Positions 17,999-27,062 of a stretch of DNA of 44,258 bases are shown piece by piece. Position numbers and translations under genes: made by a program. The notes under the pieces are model-generated. The model made no database searches. It worked only from the letters and a program-made list of their open reading frames with translations, and was not told the DNA's origin. Source of the DNA: Helicobacteraceae bacterium (lineage in GTDB: Bacteria > Campylobacterota > Campylobacteria > Campylobacterales > Helicobacteraceae); NCBI GenBank assembly GCA_029258405.1, contig JARHYY010000090.1, positions 1-44,258 of the forward strand, in the 5' to 3' direction. Positions within the stretch are counted from its first letter, which is position 1; each line of letters starts with the position of its first letter.

Positions 17999-18628
17999 AT
18001 GTTTGAATTACGAAAATTGCCTTTCGAGGTAAGTGCTTTTTCTCGTCTTATTACACAAGAAGTAATAGATTTTCATTATGGTCGCCATCATGCCACCTAT
18101 GTGAAGAATTTAAATGACTTAACCAAAGAAGGAGAATTTGCTGGCAAATCTCTATTTGATATTATACAAAATAGCAGTGGTGGGCTTTTTAATAATGCAG
18201 CTCAAGTATTTAATCATGATTTTTACTGGGATTGCCTTAGCCCAAAAGAAACCTGTATGGGCGAAGCTATTAAAAAAGGTATAGAAAGTCAATTTGGTAG
18301 CACAGAATCATTCTTAGAGCTTTTCATAAAAAGTGGAGCAGGACAATTTGGTTCAGGTTGGGTATGGCTTGTGTATGATAATAATCGCCTTGAAATTATG
18401 AGCACATCTAATGCTGATACACCTATAAGACATAATAAAATTCCTGTGCTTGTTTGTGATGTGTGGGAGCATGCTTATTATATCAATCATCGCAATGATA
18501 GAATGGGGTATTTACAGCAATTTGTAAGCCAGATTAATTGGGAATTTGTCGAAGAATGTTACACTAAGGCGAAAATAAAAGGCATGAACGCTATTAGGGA
18601 TTATACTGAATCTTTACATAAAGGCTAA
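17999..18628 (+). CDS. sodB: Iron superoxide dismutase SodB
   Basis: A 209-residue superoxide dismutase. The metal ligands are visible: His in FHYGRHHATYV, His in AAQVFNHDFYW, and Asp and His in DVWEHAYYINH. The Gln in NNAAQVFNH sits where iron-type enzymes keep it, so Fe is the likely metal. GSGWVWL is the usual core. No signal peptide, so it is cytoplasmic. In H. pylori the next gene (HP0242) is flanked by napA instead; here sodB takes that place next to the knotted-protein gene, three bases apart. Confidence 0.95.
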   Translation: MFELRKLPFEVSAFSRLITQEVIDFHYGRHHATYVKNLNDLTKEGEFAGKSLFDIIQNSSGGLFNNAAQVFNHDFYWDCLSPKETCMGEAIKKGIESQFGSTESFLELFIKSGAGQFGSGWVWLVYDNNRLEIMSTSNADTPIRHNKIPVLVCDVWEHAYYINHRNDRMGYLQQFVSQINWEFVEECYTKAKIKGMNAIRDYTESLHKG

Positions 18629-18631
18629 CAA

Positions 18632-18904
18632 ATGTTTAATGTTGAGGATAATGATATTTTCAGTGGTTCTCCTATTGATAAGTGGTATGAGATTATTTTT
18701 CATGCTCACCGAGGGCTTGCTGAAGGCGAGTTGAATAGGATTTTAGAAAATCTTGCATTATGTGAAATGCTTTTAGATGAAATTGAACCAGATTGGGAAA
18801 ATAAAATTATGAAATTAAAATTTTCTCGTGAAGATTCGTTAAATACTCGTATGAATAACTTAGCTATTGAGTCTATGGGCAATATTCTTACACAAAGTGA
18901 ATAG
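18632..18904 (+). CDS. HP0242-like protein (DUF2018), knotted homodimer family
   Basis: A 90-residue all-helical protein. Its sequence lines up along its length with H. pylori HP0242 as I remember it: IFxGxPxDKWxxIIFHA near the N-terminus, a middle ELxRxLExLALxE, and a final SMxNIL. HP0242 has a published crystal structure with an unusual knotted dimer topology; its cellular role is not established. The gene sits three bases after sodB and six before the next gene, and the following genes (secreted unknown, polyprenyl synthase, hemA, proS) keep the H. pylori order. Confidence 0.85.
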   Translation: MFNVEDNDIFSGSPIDKWYEIIFHAHRGLAEGELNRILENLALCEMLLDEIEPDWENKIMKLKFSREDSLNTRMNNLAIESMGNILTQSE

Positions 18905-18909
18905 AGATT

Positions 18910-19344
18910 GTGTATAAAATTTGTGCTTGTTTATTGCTCTTGATGCTCCCCTTGTGGGGAGATGAATGGAAATATCAAGGGCTTATAGATCTTAAAAAAG
19001 ATGAAATGTATCATATAGCATTTCAAGATGGAGTTGTTAATAAGGATCTCTATTTTCGTTGGACATTGCACAAAAATGAGGGGCTAGTAATGCATCTTAA
19101 TTATGATGGCTTTGTGCATCAATTCATGCTTTATGAACGCTATCAGCAAAGAGGTTTTAAGTTGCAGCTCTTTAAAAAAAATCCTCGTTCTTATACATCA
19201 CCACCTTATATTTGGATACTTTTTAAAGACTATCAGTACGACACTAAAATTGCCACATTGAAATTTTTAGTGTTTGATGGTAATAAAAATGTTTCCATTA
19301 CTGCAGAAGGAAAGGTTAAAGATGTCGGCTTTAGAGGATATTAA
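18910..19344 (+). CDS. Secreted hypothetical protein
   Basis: A 144-residue protein with a GTG start. It has an N-terminal signal peptide (YKICACLLLLMLPLWGDE, cleavage probably near residue 17), then a soluble domain rich in aromatic residues and predicted beta strands, for example FRWTLHKNEGLVMHLNYDG. The predicted location is the periplasm or outer membrane. I cannot name the family. Its position between the HP0242-like gene and the polyprenyl synthase is that of HP0241 in H. pylori. Its end overlaps the following gene by 23 bases. Confidence 0.7.
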   Translation: MYKICACLLLLMLPLWGDEWKYQGLIDLKKDEMYHIAFQDGVVNKDLYFRWTLHKNEGLVMHLNYDGFVHQFMLYERYQQRGFKLQLFKKNPRSYTSPPYIWILFKDYQYDTKIATLKFLVFDGNKNVSITAEGKVKDVGFRGY

Positions 19345-20224
19345 ATATATTCTTAATTCTTGGTTGCAAGAATGTGCGAGCAACGAAGCAAAAACGCTTA
19401 TGGCTCATATGTGCTATGGCAAAATGTTGCGAAGTAAATTAATTTTAGCCATTTGTGGCGATAGTGTGGATTCAAAACAGCTTGCTGCTGTAATAGAGCT
19501 TATACAAACAGCTTCATTATTGCATGATGATGTCATTGATGAAGCAACTATGAGACGCTCAAAACCATCAATGAATGCTAAAGCTGGCTCTAAAAATGCT
19601 ATTATGGTTGGAGATCTTTTATATGCCAAAGCTTTTTATGAATTGGTGAACTTTGGGACAGAGATAGCAAAAGTTGTTTCTGAATCAGTTATTCGTTTAA
19701 GCAATGGAGAAATTTTAGATGTATTTTTAAGTAAAGCATTTAATGATGATGATGAACTGTATATGCAAATGATACAAAATAAAACTGCTTCACTTATTGA
19801 GGCTTGTGCTGAAGCAGCGGCTATTTTATCAGGACAAAAGAGAGAATTATTTAGAATTTATGGTCGTAATTTAGGTTTGGCTTTTCAAATTATTGATGAT
19901 ATACTTGATATTACACAAAACAAAGAAACAATGGGCAAAGATGTGCTTAATGATTTCAAAGAAGGGAAATGTACTTTACCTTATATTTATCTGTACCACT
20001 CTTTAGGACAAACAGAAAAGGAATATTTGCGGTATTTATTTGGTCGTCGTTTGAGCGATGATGAACAAAAATGGATATTGCATAATATGTACAAGAGCAA
20101 TGCACTTGATAAAAGCTTTAAACGGGCTCAAGCATTGGGCGAAGAGGCACTAAAAGTTATTAGTGTAGTAAAGAACAAGCAATTAGAAGATATTATTCAA
20201 AGTATGATAGAGAGAAAATTTTAA
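19322..20224 (+). CDS. Polyprenyl diphosphate synthase (IspA/IspB family)
   Basis: A 300-residue trans-prenyltransferase that condenses isopentenyl diphosphate onto an allylic primer. It has KMLRSKL, the first Asp-rich motif LLHDDVIDEATMRR and the second IIDDILDITQNKETMGKD. The spacing of the first motif (DDVID, bulky residues before it) fits a medium- or long-chain enzyme, probably supplying the side chain of menaquinone. Chain length cannot be fixed from sequence alone. I chose ATG 19322 because AAGGAAAGG lies 6 bases before it; an upstream in-frame ATG at 19274 has no such site. The stop overlaps the hemA start by one base. Confidence 0.88.
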   Translation: MSALEDIKYILNSWLQECASNEAKTLMAHMCYGKMLRSKLILAICGDSVDSKQLAAVIELIQTASLLHDDVIDEATMRRSKPSMNAKAGSKNAIMVGDLLYAKAFYELVNFGTEIAKVVSESVIRLSNGEILDVFLSKAFNDDDELYMQMIQNKTASLIEACAEAAAILSGQKRELFRIYGRNLGLAFQIIDDILDITQNKETMGKDVLNDFKEGKCTLPYIYLYHSLGQTEKEYLRYLFGRRLSDDEQKWILHNMYKSNALDKSFKRAQALGEEALKVISVVKNKQLEDIIQSMIERKF

Positions 20225-21534
20225 TGCATTATATGATTGTGAGCTATACCTATAAAAATACTAATATAGACATACGCGAAAAGCTTGCCTTTGATACGCC
20301 ACAAAAAAATGGGGATTTTCTTGAGCTTTTAGTAAAAAATAAATTTATTGATGAGGCGGTTATTTTATCGACATGCAATAGGGTAGAATTTATTTTGTAT
20401 GTCAAAGACAGCGATAAGGCATTAATGTATTTTTTTGAGCATTTATCTCTTTTGATTGGGCATTCTCATTCTGATTTAGAGCTTAAAGCAGATATTTATC
20501 ATGATGATGGAGCTATACATCATCTTTTTTGTGTGTGCAGTTCTTTAGATAGCCTTGTTATTGGAGAAACACAGATTGCAGGGCAAATGAAAAGTGCATT
20601 TAAATTTTCTTATGATAGAGGATATTGCAAGCAGAATATTTCTCGTGCTATACATTTTGCGTTTCGTTGTGCTGCTATGGTGAGAAATTCTACCGGAATT
20701 TCTAAAAACCCTGTTTCTATTGCATCTGTAACAGCTTCAAAAGTTAGGGAATTAATGCTTCAGCTTTCGCAACAGAAAGTTGTTGTCATTGGTTTAGGAG
20801 AAATGAGTCAAATAAGCATTAAGCATCTTCTGAATTTTGGTGCAAGCATTGTTTTGCTCAATCGCAGTATTGAAAAAGCACAACAATTTCTTGAAAGCCT
20901 AAATAATAATAGCATTCAAGATAGGGTAGAAATTGTGAGTTTTGATAAACTTTCAGAAATAATTAATCATTATAGCTTGCTCATAACAGCAACAGCTGCT
21001 CAAGAGGCTATAATTACTTCTGATATGGTTATATCTGTTGATTTTAAACGCTTTTGGTTTGATTTAGCTGTTCCTAGAGATATACAACTTAGTGAGCATA
21101 AAGGTATTGAACTTGTTAGTGTTGATGATTTAGAAGATATTGTGAGCAAAAATTTATCATTCCGTGAAGAACAGGCTAATAAGGCATATAAAATTATAGG
21201 CGAATATACTCAACAATTTTTTTCTTGGTTGCAGTCATTGCATGTAGAGCCTATCATTAAAGCCTTGAGAGAACAGGCAAAACAAATGAGCGAAGCAGAA
21301 ATTGCAAAAGCAATTAAAAAGGGTTATTTACCTAAGGAATATGAGCGCAATATTTATAAGGCTGTACATAATATTTTTAATCGTTTTTTACATACACCAA
21401 CAATACATTTAAAAGAAATAGCACAAGAACCACAAGTAGATGTAATGATTGAAACATTAAAATTTTTATTTGATATTGAGAGGAATCATTTTATTCTTGA
21501 TCAATATCGTTGCGAATATGATAGCATAACATAA
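20224..21534 (+). CDS. hemA: Glutamyl-tRNA reductase HemA
   Basis: A 436-residue enzyme that reduces glutamyl-tRNA to glutamate-1-semialdehyde, the first step of haem synthesis by the C5 route. The catalytic Cys is residue 51 in LSTCNRVEF. Other landmarks are VIGETQIAGQMK, the NADPH fold VVVIGLGEMSQISIKHL and a C-terminal helical dimerisation region. Length is typical. The start overlaps the preceding stop in TAATG. hemC lies two genes downstream, so two haem steps share this operon with proS. Confidence 0.95.
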   Translation: MHYMIVSYTYKNTNIDIREKLAFDTPQKNGDFLELLVKNKFIDEAVILSTCNRVEFILYVKDSDKALMYFFEHLSLLIGHSHSDLELKADIYHDDGAIHHLFCVCSSLDSLVIGETQIAGQMKSAFKFSYDRGYCKQNISRAIHFAFRCAAMVRNSTGISKNPVSIASVTASKVRELMLQLSQQKVVVIGLGEMSQISIKHLLNFGASIVLLNRSIEKAQQFLESLNNNSIQDRVEIVSFDKLSEIINHYSLLITATAAQEAIITSDMVISVDFKRFWFDLAVPRDIQLSEHKGIELVSVDDLEDIVSKNLSFREEQANKAYKIIGEYTQQFFSWLQSLHVEPIIKALREQAKQMSEAEIAKAIKKGYLPKEYERNIYKAVHNIFNRFLHTPTIHLKEIAQEPQVDVMIETLKFLFDIERNHFILDQYRCEYDSIT

Positions 21535-21545
21535 TAGGAGGTTAA

Positions 21546-23291
21546 ATGCGTTATTCATTTTTTTTTGCTCCAACACTCAAGGAAGCACCAAAAGATGTTG
21601 TTTTTAAAAGCCATGAATATTTATTAAGGGGTGGTTATATTCAACAGCTAGGGAGCGGTATTTATAGCTTTTTGCCTCTTGGAAAGCGTGTATTTGATAA
21701 AATAAAAGCTATCGTTAAAGAAGAAATGGATAGAGCTGGTGCTCAAGAAGTGATGTTTGGTTTTATTACCCCTGCTTCTTTGTGGGAGCAAAGTGGTCGC
21801 TTGCATAAATATGGCGATGAGCTTTTACGGTTTCATGATCGCAAAAATACAGAATATGTATTAGGTCCAACCCATGAAGAAGCTGCTGTTGAAATGATAA
21901 AAACTTTTATTAAAAGTTATAGGCAGCTCCCTTTGAATGTATATCAAATTCACCTTAAATTTAGAGATGAAATGCGTCCTCGTTTTGGGCTTATGCGTGG
22001 AAGAGAATTTGTTATGAAAGACGCTTATAGCTTTCATGCTGATTATGATGATTTAATGAAAGAATTTAATAATATGGAACAATGTTATCGCAAAATATTT
22101 ACCCGTTTAGGTTTAGATTTTAGGGTGGTTGAAGCTGATAGCGGTTCTATTGGTGGGAGCGGAAGTAAGGAATTTATGGTAATTACTCCAAATGGTGAAG
22201 ATACCCTTGTTATATGTTCGCAATGTGATTATGCAGCAAATATTGAAGCAGCAAAAAGAAAATCAAGTGCTCTATCAAAAAATGCCCCTCAAGCACAGTT
22301 TGCCAAATTTAAAACACCAGATATAACTACTATTGAAATGCTATGTAATTTTTTTCATGTTGATTCTTATTTTACCATAAAGGCAGTGGTTAAGAAAGGT
22401 GTTTTTGAAAATGGAGCTGTTGAGTTAGTTTTTTTCTTTATAAGGGGCTGTGATACACTAGAGGAAACAAAAGCATTACATGTATCTGGTGCTACACAAT
22501 TGCTTGAAGTCAGTAATGAAGAAATAGAATCTATCGGATTATTTTCTGGCTTTATTGGACCTTATGCTATTAAACATATTACTAAGAGCGATAAAATATT
22601 TTTTGATATTGACTTGCGTGATTCTAAAAATTTAATTTGTGGAGCTAATGAAAAAGATTATCATTTTGTAGGAGTAAATCTTGCTGATTTTGAAGGCATA
22701 TATTATTGTGATATAGCTTCTGTAAAAGAAGGTGATTTGTGTATGTGCTGTGATGGAATGTTAGAACATAAGAAAGGTATTGAAGTTGGGCATATATTTC
22801 CATTGGGACAGAGATATTCTAAGCCTTTAAATGCGAGTTTCTTAGATGAGAACTCACAAAGCAAGTTTTTTGAGATGGGTTGTTATGGCATAGGTATTTC
22901 ACGATTGCTTGCTGTAAGTGTGGAGCAAAATTGTGATGAAAAGGGTATTATATGGAATGGCAATATTGCTCCATTTAGCATTGTTCTGATTGTTTCAAAT
23001 ATAAAAGATTATGAGCAAATGGAACAGGCAGAATATATTTATGGCGATTTGCTTCAGCATGGAATAGAAGTCCTTTTTGATGATAGGAATGAGCGGTTTG
23101 GGGTTAAAATGGCAGATTTTGAGCTTATGGGTATTCCTTTTGCTTTAATTATTGGTAAAGGTATTTTAAAAGGTTGTGTAGAATTTATTGAAAGAAAAAA
23201 TGCTACAAAAACTGAAGTTCCATTATCGGAGGTAATTTTTCATGTTAAAAAGCATATTGATTGTTCTTGCTCTTGTGTATCTTCTGCTTGA
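21546..23291 (+). CDS. proS: Prolyl-tRNA synthetase ProS (bacterial type with editing domain)
   Basis: A 581-residue class II aminoacyl-tRNA synthetase. Motif 2 is RDEMRPRFGLMRGREFVMKD, an insertion domain (about residues 225-400) has the place of the Ala-tRNA-Pro editing domain, motif 3 is GIGISRLLAV, and an anticodon-binding domain follows. An AGGAGG ribosome-binding site lies just upstream. The last residues (IDCSCSCVSSA) are Cys-rich and fall in the 50-base overlap with the next gene; this tail looks like read-through into a neighbour's start rather than a conserved domain. Confidence 0.96.
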   Translation: MRYSFFFAPTLKEAPKDVVFKSHEYLLRGGYIQQLGSGIYSFLPLGKRVFDKIKAIVKEEMDRAGAQEVMFGFITPASLWEQSGRLHKYGDELLRFHDRKNTEYVLGPTHEEAAVEMIKTFIKSYRQLPLNVYQIHLKFRDEMRPRFGLMRGREFVMKDAYSFHADYDDLMKEFNNMEQCYRKIFTRLGLDFRVVEADSGSIGGSGSKEFMVITPNGEDTLVICSQCDYAANIEAAKRKSSALSKNAPQAQFAKFKTPDITTIEMLCNFFHVDSYFTIKAVVKKGVFENGAVELVFFFIRGCDTLEETKALHVSGATQLLEVSNEEIESIGLFSGFIGPYAIKHITKSDKIFFDIDLRDSKNLICGANEKDYHFVGVNLADFEGIYYCDIASVKEGDLCMCCDGMLEHKKGIEVGHIFPLGQRYSKPLNASFLDENSQSKFFEMGCYGIGISRLLAVSVEQNCDEKGIIWNGNIAPFSIVLIVSNIKDYEQMEQAEYIYGDLLQHGIEVLFDDRNERFGVKMADFELMGIPFALIIGKGILKGCVEFIERKNATKTEVPLSEVIFHVKKHIDCSCSCVSSA

Positions 23292-23709
23292 GACTTTTAT
23301 CACCATTGCTTTTGCTGCTCGAGTAGGTGCTCTTGGGCTCTTCTTAGAGATTATTGTTACATTTATCTTAGGTATAAGTGTGCTTTTTAATTTTGGTGGC
23401 ATTGTAATGCATAGTTTGCAGGTATTGCGATGGGGAAAAATAGCAAGCAGTGATGTTGCTTTGGCAACTTTGCTCCAGCTTGTTGGAGCAATTTTGATGA
23501 TATTACCCGGTGTGCTTTCTGATGTTGCGGGTGTCATTCTTGTTATTGTTGGTTTTCTCATGGTAGGTTCAGCACCAAAAAAACAAGATGGAACATATTC
23601 AAAAACATACAGCAAAAATAGCTATGAAAAAAATAGTGAAGATTCACAATATGTTCCTGATGAAGATATTATTGATGTAGAGGTTATTTCAAAAAGGAGA
23701 ACACATTGA
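23242..23709 (+). CDS. FxsA-family membrane protein
   Basis: A 155-residue membrane protein. Helices at about residues 3-25, 32-55 and 70-107 and the LLQLVGAILMILPGVLSDVAG segment, split as LPGVLSD in the third helix, are the FxsA (PF04186) pattern. The last 45 residues are polar and acidic. FxsA in E. coli is linked to phage T7 exclusion when overproduced; the normal role is not established. The ATG at 23242 has CGGAGG nine bases upstream, so the 50-base overlap with proS looks real. hemC starts within its stop codon. Confidence 0.85.
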   Translation: MLKSILIVLALVYLLLETFITIAFAARVGALGLFLEIIVTFILGISVLFNFGGIVMHSLQVLRWGKIASSDVALATLLQLVGAILMILPGVLSDVAGVILVIVGFLMVGSAPKKQDGTYSKTYSKNSYEKNSEDSQYVPDEDIIDVEVISKRRTH

Positions 23710-24650
23710 GAAAACTGCGATTGGGGACAAGAGGCAGTGTTTTAGCATTGTGGCAAGCAGAATATATTAAGGCACAATTACAAAGTAAGTACCATGATAT
23801 AGATATTGAATTAGTGATTGTAAAAACAAAAGGAGATAAAATACTTAATGCACCCTTAGCTGCTATTGGGGGCAAGGGCTTATTTACTAAAGAATTAGAA
23901 GAGATGATTTTATGCAATCATATTGATATTGCTGTGCATTCATTAAAAGATGTTCCTGTAGATATGCTTGATGGCTTAAAAATTGCTGCTTTTAGTAAAA
24001 GAGATGATGTACGCGATGCGTTTTTAAGCGATAAATATCCAAATTTAGAATCTTTACCTCATGGTGCTAGAGTGGGTACTACTTCATTAAGAAGAACTAT
24101 GCAGTTAAAAAATATTCGTTGCGATTTGGATACACAAAGCTTGCGTGGCAATGTGCAAACTCGCCTTAAAAAGCTAAAAAATGGGGATTTTGATGCAATT
24201 ATTCTAGCTATGGCAGGTGTTAATCGTTTAGATTTATATCAACATGTAAAATATATTATGCCTTTAGATTCTTCTATAATGATTCCTGCTATGGGACAAG
24301 CTGCATTAGCAGTGCAATGTAAAAATAATTGCTCTTTGCTTGAATTTTTAGCAGTTTTAAATGATGAGCATACTGCTTGTGAGGTACTGTGCGAGAGGGC
24401 TTTTATGCGTGTTCTTGGTGGAGGTTGTCAAGTGCCCATAGGTGTGAATGCTGTTTTAAAAGGAGCAATGTTAGAAGTTAGTGCAGTGGTAGGCGTTTGT
24501 GATGGTTCTTTAATGCTTAGAAAATCTCTTGTAGGAAAAAAAGCAGAATACGAAAAAACGGGGGTTTTATTAGCAGAAGAAATGATTGCTTGCGGTGCAA
24601 AAGAAATTTTACAAAAAGCACAAATGATAAATCTCAGTACTTTGCTTTAA
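23706..24650 (+). CDS. hemC: Hydroxymethylbilane synthase HemC (porphobilinogen deaminase)
   Basis: A 314-residue enzyme joining four porphobilinogen units into hydroxymethylbilane. Landmarks: LRLGTRGSVLALWQAE at the N-terminus, HSLKDVPVD, GTTSLRR, LRGNVQTRLKKL and the dipyrromethane-cofactor Cys at about residue 241 in LGGGCQVPIG. Length is normal. The start is a TTG that shares TTGA with the stop of the FxsA-like gene and is preceded by AAGGAGA, so coupling is likely. Confidence 0.95.
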   Translation: MRKLRLGTRGSVLALWQAEYIKAQLQSKYHDIDIELVIVKTKGDKILNAPLAAIGGKGLFTKELEEMILCNHIDIAVHSLKDVPVDMLDGLKIAAFSKRDDVRDAFLSDKYPNLESLPHGARVGTTSLRRTMQLKNIRCDLDTQSLRGNVQTRLKKLKNGDFDAIILAMAGVNRLDLYQHVKYIMPLDSSIMIPAMGQAALAVQCKNNCSLLEFLAVLNDEHTACEVLCERAFMRVLGGGCQVPIGVNAVLKGAMLEVSAVVGVCDGSLMLRKSLVGKKAEYEKTGVLLAEEMIACGAKEILQKAQMINLSTLL

Positions 24651-24665
24651 ATAATTTTTTTTAGA

Positions 24666-24671
24666 TATAAT
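24666..24671 (+). promoter_or_regulatory. -10 box for the ybjQ-min run
   Basis: TTTTTTTAGATATAATTG contains TATAAT after a T-run in the 46-base gap behind hemC. The next gene start lies about 30 bases downstream. This makes the following genes a separate transcription unit. Confidence 0.6.
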
Positions 24672-24702
24672 TGTAAATAATTGTAGGCTTAAGGGAGTGC
24701 AT

Positions 24703-25077
24703 GTGCTATTGATGACAATTGAGCAAAGTAGTGATAAATATGATGTTATAGGATTAGTCGAGGGAAGTGCTGTGAGAAATAAGACTTTTCTTGATGATAT
24801 TTTTCTTGAAATTAAAAGTCTTGTGAATGAAGATGCTCGTATTTATGCTCAATATATAAAAGATATTCGCTCAAAGGCTTTAGAGGATATGCAGAAAAAT
24901 GCACTCAATATGGGTGCTGATGCAGTCGCTGGAATACATTATCTTGTACATGATGTGAAACAATTTGTAGAAGTTTTTGTATATGGAACAGCATTAAAAC
25001 TTAAAAATGTTCATGTAAATGAACTCATTGATTTGCAAGCACGCTTAAAGATGCTTAATGAGCGGAATAAAGGTTAA
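24703..25077 (+). CDS. YbjQ/UPF0145-family protein
   Basis: A soluble protein of about 124 residues belonging to the YbjQ (UPF0145) family, whose known structures are small pentameric rings. YDVIGLVEGSAVRN at the N-terminus, a charged helix (RSKALEDMQKNALNMGADAV) and a final VYGTALKLK are the family pattern. The function is unknown. I prefer the GTG at 24703, which has AAGGGAG at proper spacing; GTG 24697 directly abuts that site and ATG 24712 is further off. It is three bases from minD and probably co-transcribed with it. Confidence 0.8.
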   Translation: MLLMTIEQSSDKYDVIGLVEGSAVRNKTFLDDIFLEIKSLVNEDARIYAQYIKDIRSKALEDMQKNALNMGADAVAGIHYLVHDVKQFVEVFVYGTALKLKNVHVNELIDLQARLKMLNERNKG

Positions 25078-25080
25078 ATA

Positions 25081-25887
25081 ATGGCTGAAGTAATTACGAT
25101 AACCTCTGGAAAAGGAGGTGTTGGAAAAAGCACTACTTGTGCTAATTTGGCGGTGGGTATTGCTCAAGAGGGCAAAAAGGTTGTAGCTATTGATTTTGAT
25201 ATTGGATTGCGTAATCTCGATATGATACTTGGTTTAGAAAATCGCATTGTATATGATGTTATTGATGTTATGGAGGGGAAATGCAATGTATCTCAAGCAT
25301 TGATAAATCATAAAAAAACTAAAAACCTTTATTTTTTACCTGCGAGCCAAAGTAAAGATAAAAACATTTTAGAAAAAGAAAAGGTAAGAAAACTGCTTGA
25401 AGAACTCAAGAGAGATTTTGATTATATATTCATTGACTCACCTGCTGGTATTGAGAGTGGTTTTGAACATGCTGCATTTTTGGCTGATAGGGCATTGATT
25501 ATCACTACACCAGAGGTTAGTGCGGTAAGAGATGCTGATAGGGTGATTGGAATTATTGATGCAAAAAGTGAAAAAGCAAAAAATGGATTAGAGGTTAAGA
25601 AAGAAATTATCATCAATCGTGTGCGTCATGATATGATTGAAAGAGGGGAGATGTTAAGCATTGATGATGTACTTCAAATTCTTGCTCTTTCGCTTATTGG
25701 TGTTGTACCTGAAGATGAAAAGGTTATTAGTGCAACTAATGCAGGAGAGCCTGTTATTTATGGTGATTCTGTTTCAGGAAATGCGTATCAAAGAATATCA
25801 AAGAGAGTTATAGGCAAAGAAGTTCCTTTTTTGAGCCTGCAAAATAAAGGAGGTTTTTTGAGTGCATTAAAAAGGCTTTTTTCATGA
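25081..25887 (+). CDS. minD: Septum site-determining ATPase MinD
   Basis: A 268-residue membrane-associated ParA/MinD ATPase. The deviant Walker A SGKGGVGKST, DFDIGLRNLD and FIDSPAGIE are present. The C-terminal helix (FLSALKRLFS) is the amphipathic membrane-targeting sequence. With MinE it positions the division site. minC is not adjacent here. The stop overlaps the minE start by four bases (ATGA). Confidence 0.96.
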   Translation: MAEVITITSGKGGVGKSTTCANLAVGIAQEGKKVVAIDFDIGLRNLDMILGLENRIVYDVIDVMEGKCNVSQALINHKKTKNLYFLPASQSKDKNILEKEKVRKLLEELKRDFDYIFIDSPAGIESGFEHAAFLADRALIITTPEVSAVRDADRVIGIIDAKSEKAKNGLEVKKEIIINRVRHDMIERGEMLSIDDVLQILALSLIGVVPEDEKVISATNAGEPVIYGDSVSGNAYQRISKRVIGKEVPFLSLQNKGGFLSALKRLFS

Positions 25888-26111
25888 AATTTTTTGAGCG
25901 AAAAACAACAAAGAGTGCAAAAATAGCACGCGATCGATTGAGGCTTGTTTTAGAGCATGATAGAAAAGGGGTTACTCCTGAATACTTTGAAGAGATGCAA
26001 CAAGAGATCATTAAGGCTATACAAGAAGTTGTAAAAAAATATACGCATACAGAAAAAATAGAATTAAAAAATCAAAATGATAAGATTGAAATTGAAATTA
26101 TTCTTAAGTAA
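25884..26111 (+). CDS. minE: Cell division topological specificity factor MinE
   Basis: A 75-residue protein. The N-terminal FERKTTKSAKIARDRLRLVLEHDR is split here as the membrane-binding and MinD-stimulating helix, and EIIKAIQEVV then EIEIIL form the dimer strands. MinE triggers MinD ATP hydrolysis and sets up pole-to-pole oscillation. Length is slightly below the E. coli protein. Start overlaps minD (ATGA). Confidence 0.93.
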   Translation: MKFFERKTTKSAKIARDRLRLVLEHDRKGVTPEYFEEMQQEIIKAIQEVVKKYTHTEKIELKNQNDKIEIEIILK

Positions 26112-26132
26112 AAAATTTTCAAAGGGTAAATA

Positions 26133-27050
26133 ATGGCTGTGCCTAATCGCAATATTTTCAGTGTAGGAAAAATTGCTTTTGTGTTTTCTTTTTTGCTCAT
26201 TTTACATATTGCATATTCTTTATTTTTTTTCTGGCAAAATGTTGATGATTTTGAAGATTCACAAACAAGCTTATATGCCATTAAATATACTATAGAGAAT
26301 CAACATATTCAAGATGCAAAAGAGCAAGACAATAACAATATTGAAAATACTCATATAACCTTACCAAATAAATTGCCTCAATTGCGTTCAAAATTTGAAA
26401 AACCTGTTGTTGCAATTATTATTGATGATATTATTTCAATGAAACAAGTTAAACGCATTAAGGCACTTGATATTAAAGTAACACCCTCTATTATGCCCAA
26501 TAGCACAGCAAATCCTCATAGCAATAAACTTCGTGAATTGTTTTCATTTTATATGGTGCATCTGCCCTTAGAGGCAGAAAATTTTTTTCAAAAGGAACAT
26601 GTTGTATTGCATGTTGGGGATAGTGAAGAAAGTATATGCAAAAGGATTGAGACTATTAAACAAGAATTTCCAGAGGTTATGTTTTTAAACAATCATACAG
26701 GGAGTAAATTCAGTGCAGATTTTGATTCTATGGAAAAGCTGTTACGATGTTTAAAAGATTCGGGCATTGTTTTTATTGATAGTAAAACAACAGCAAAAAG
26801 TGTAGCAAAAAAAGTTTATAATACTTTAGGAGAAGAGTTGCTTTCTCGTGATGTGTTTTTAGACTATGAAAGAAATCGTTCAATTATCAAAAAACAACTT
26901 GATGCAACTATATCACTAGCAAAAAAGAAAGGCTATGCTGTGGCAATAGGACATCCTTATGCGGAAACTTTTGAAATTTTGAACGATAAAACTCTTTTAG
27001 ATAGAGGTGTAGAATTTGTATATGTTTATGAGTTATATGAGGTATTTTAA
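26133..27050 (+). CDS. YibQ-type divergent polysaccharide deacetylase
   Basis: A 305-residue protein with an N-terminal membrane helix (about residues 11-33), then a low-complexity linker and a deacetylase-fold domain from about residue 88. VVAIIIDDI, FYMVHLPLEA, LNNHTGSKFSAD, FIDSKTTAKSVA, SRDVFLDYERN and AVAIGHPYAETFEIL follow the divergent polysaccharide deacetylase family (YibQ) closely. It should act in the periplasm, anchored in the inner membrane. The family resembles chitin or peptidoglycan deacetylases but its substrate is not settled. It follows minE by 21 bases with AAAGGG upstream, suggesting a role in envelope or division. Confidence 0.85.
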   Translation: MAVPNRNIFSVGKIAFVFSFLLILHIAYSLFFFWQNVDDFEDSQTSLYAIKYTIENQHIQDAKEQDNNNIENTHITLPNKLPQLRSKFEKPVVAIIIDDIISMKQVKRIKALDIKVTPSIMPNSTANPHSNKLRELFSFYMVHLPLEAENFFQKEHVVLHVGDSEESICKRIETIKQEFPEVMFLNNHTGSKFSADFDSMEKLLRCLKDSGIVFIDSKTTAKSVAKKVYNTLGEELLSRDVFLDYERNRSIIKKQLDATISLAKKKGYAVAIGHPYAETFEILNDKTLLDRGVEFVYVYELYEVF

Positions 27051-27062
27051 TAAGGAGAAAAT

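Noticed and set aside
23223..23615. 130-codon minus-strand frame across the FxsA-like gene
   Set aside because: Antisense shadow. The plus-strand gene has a membrane-protein pattern, a good start site and operon spacing.
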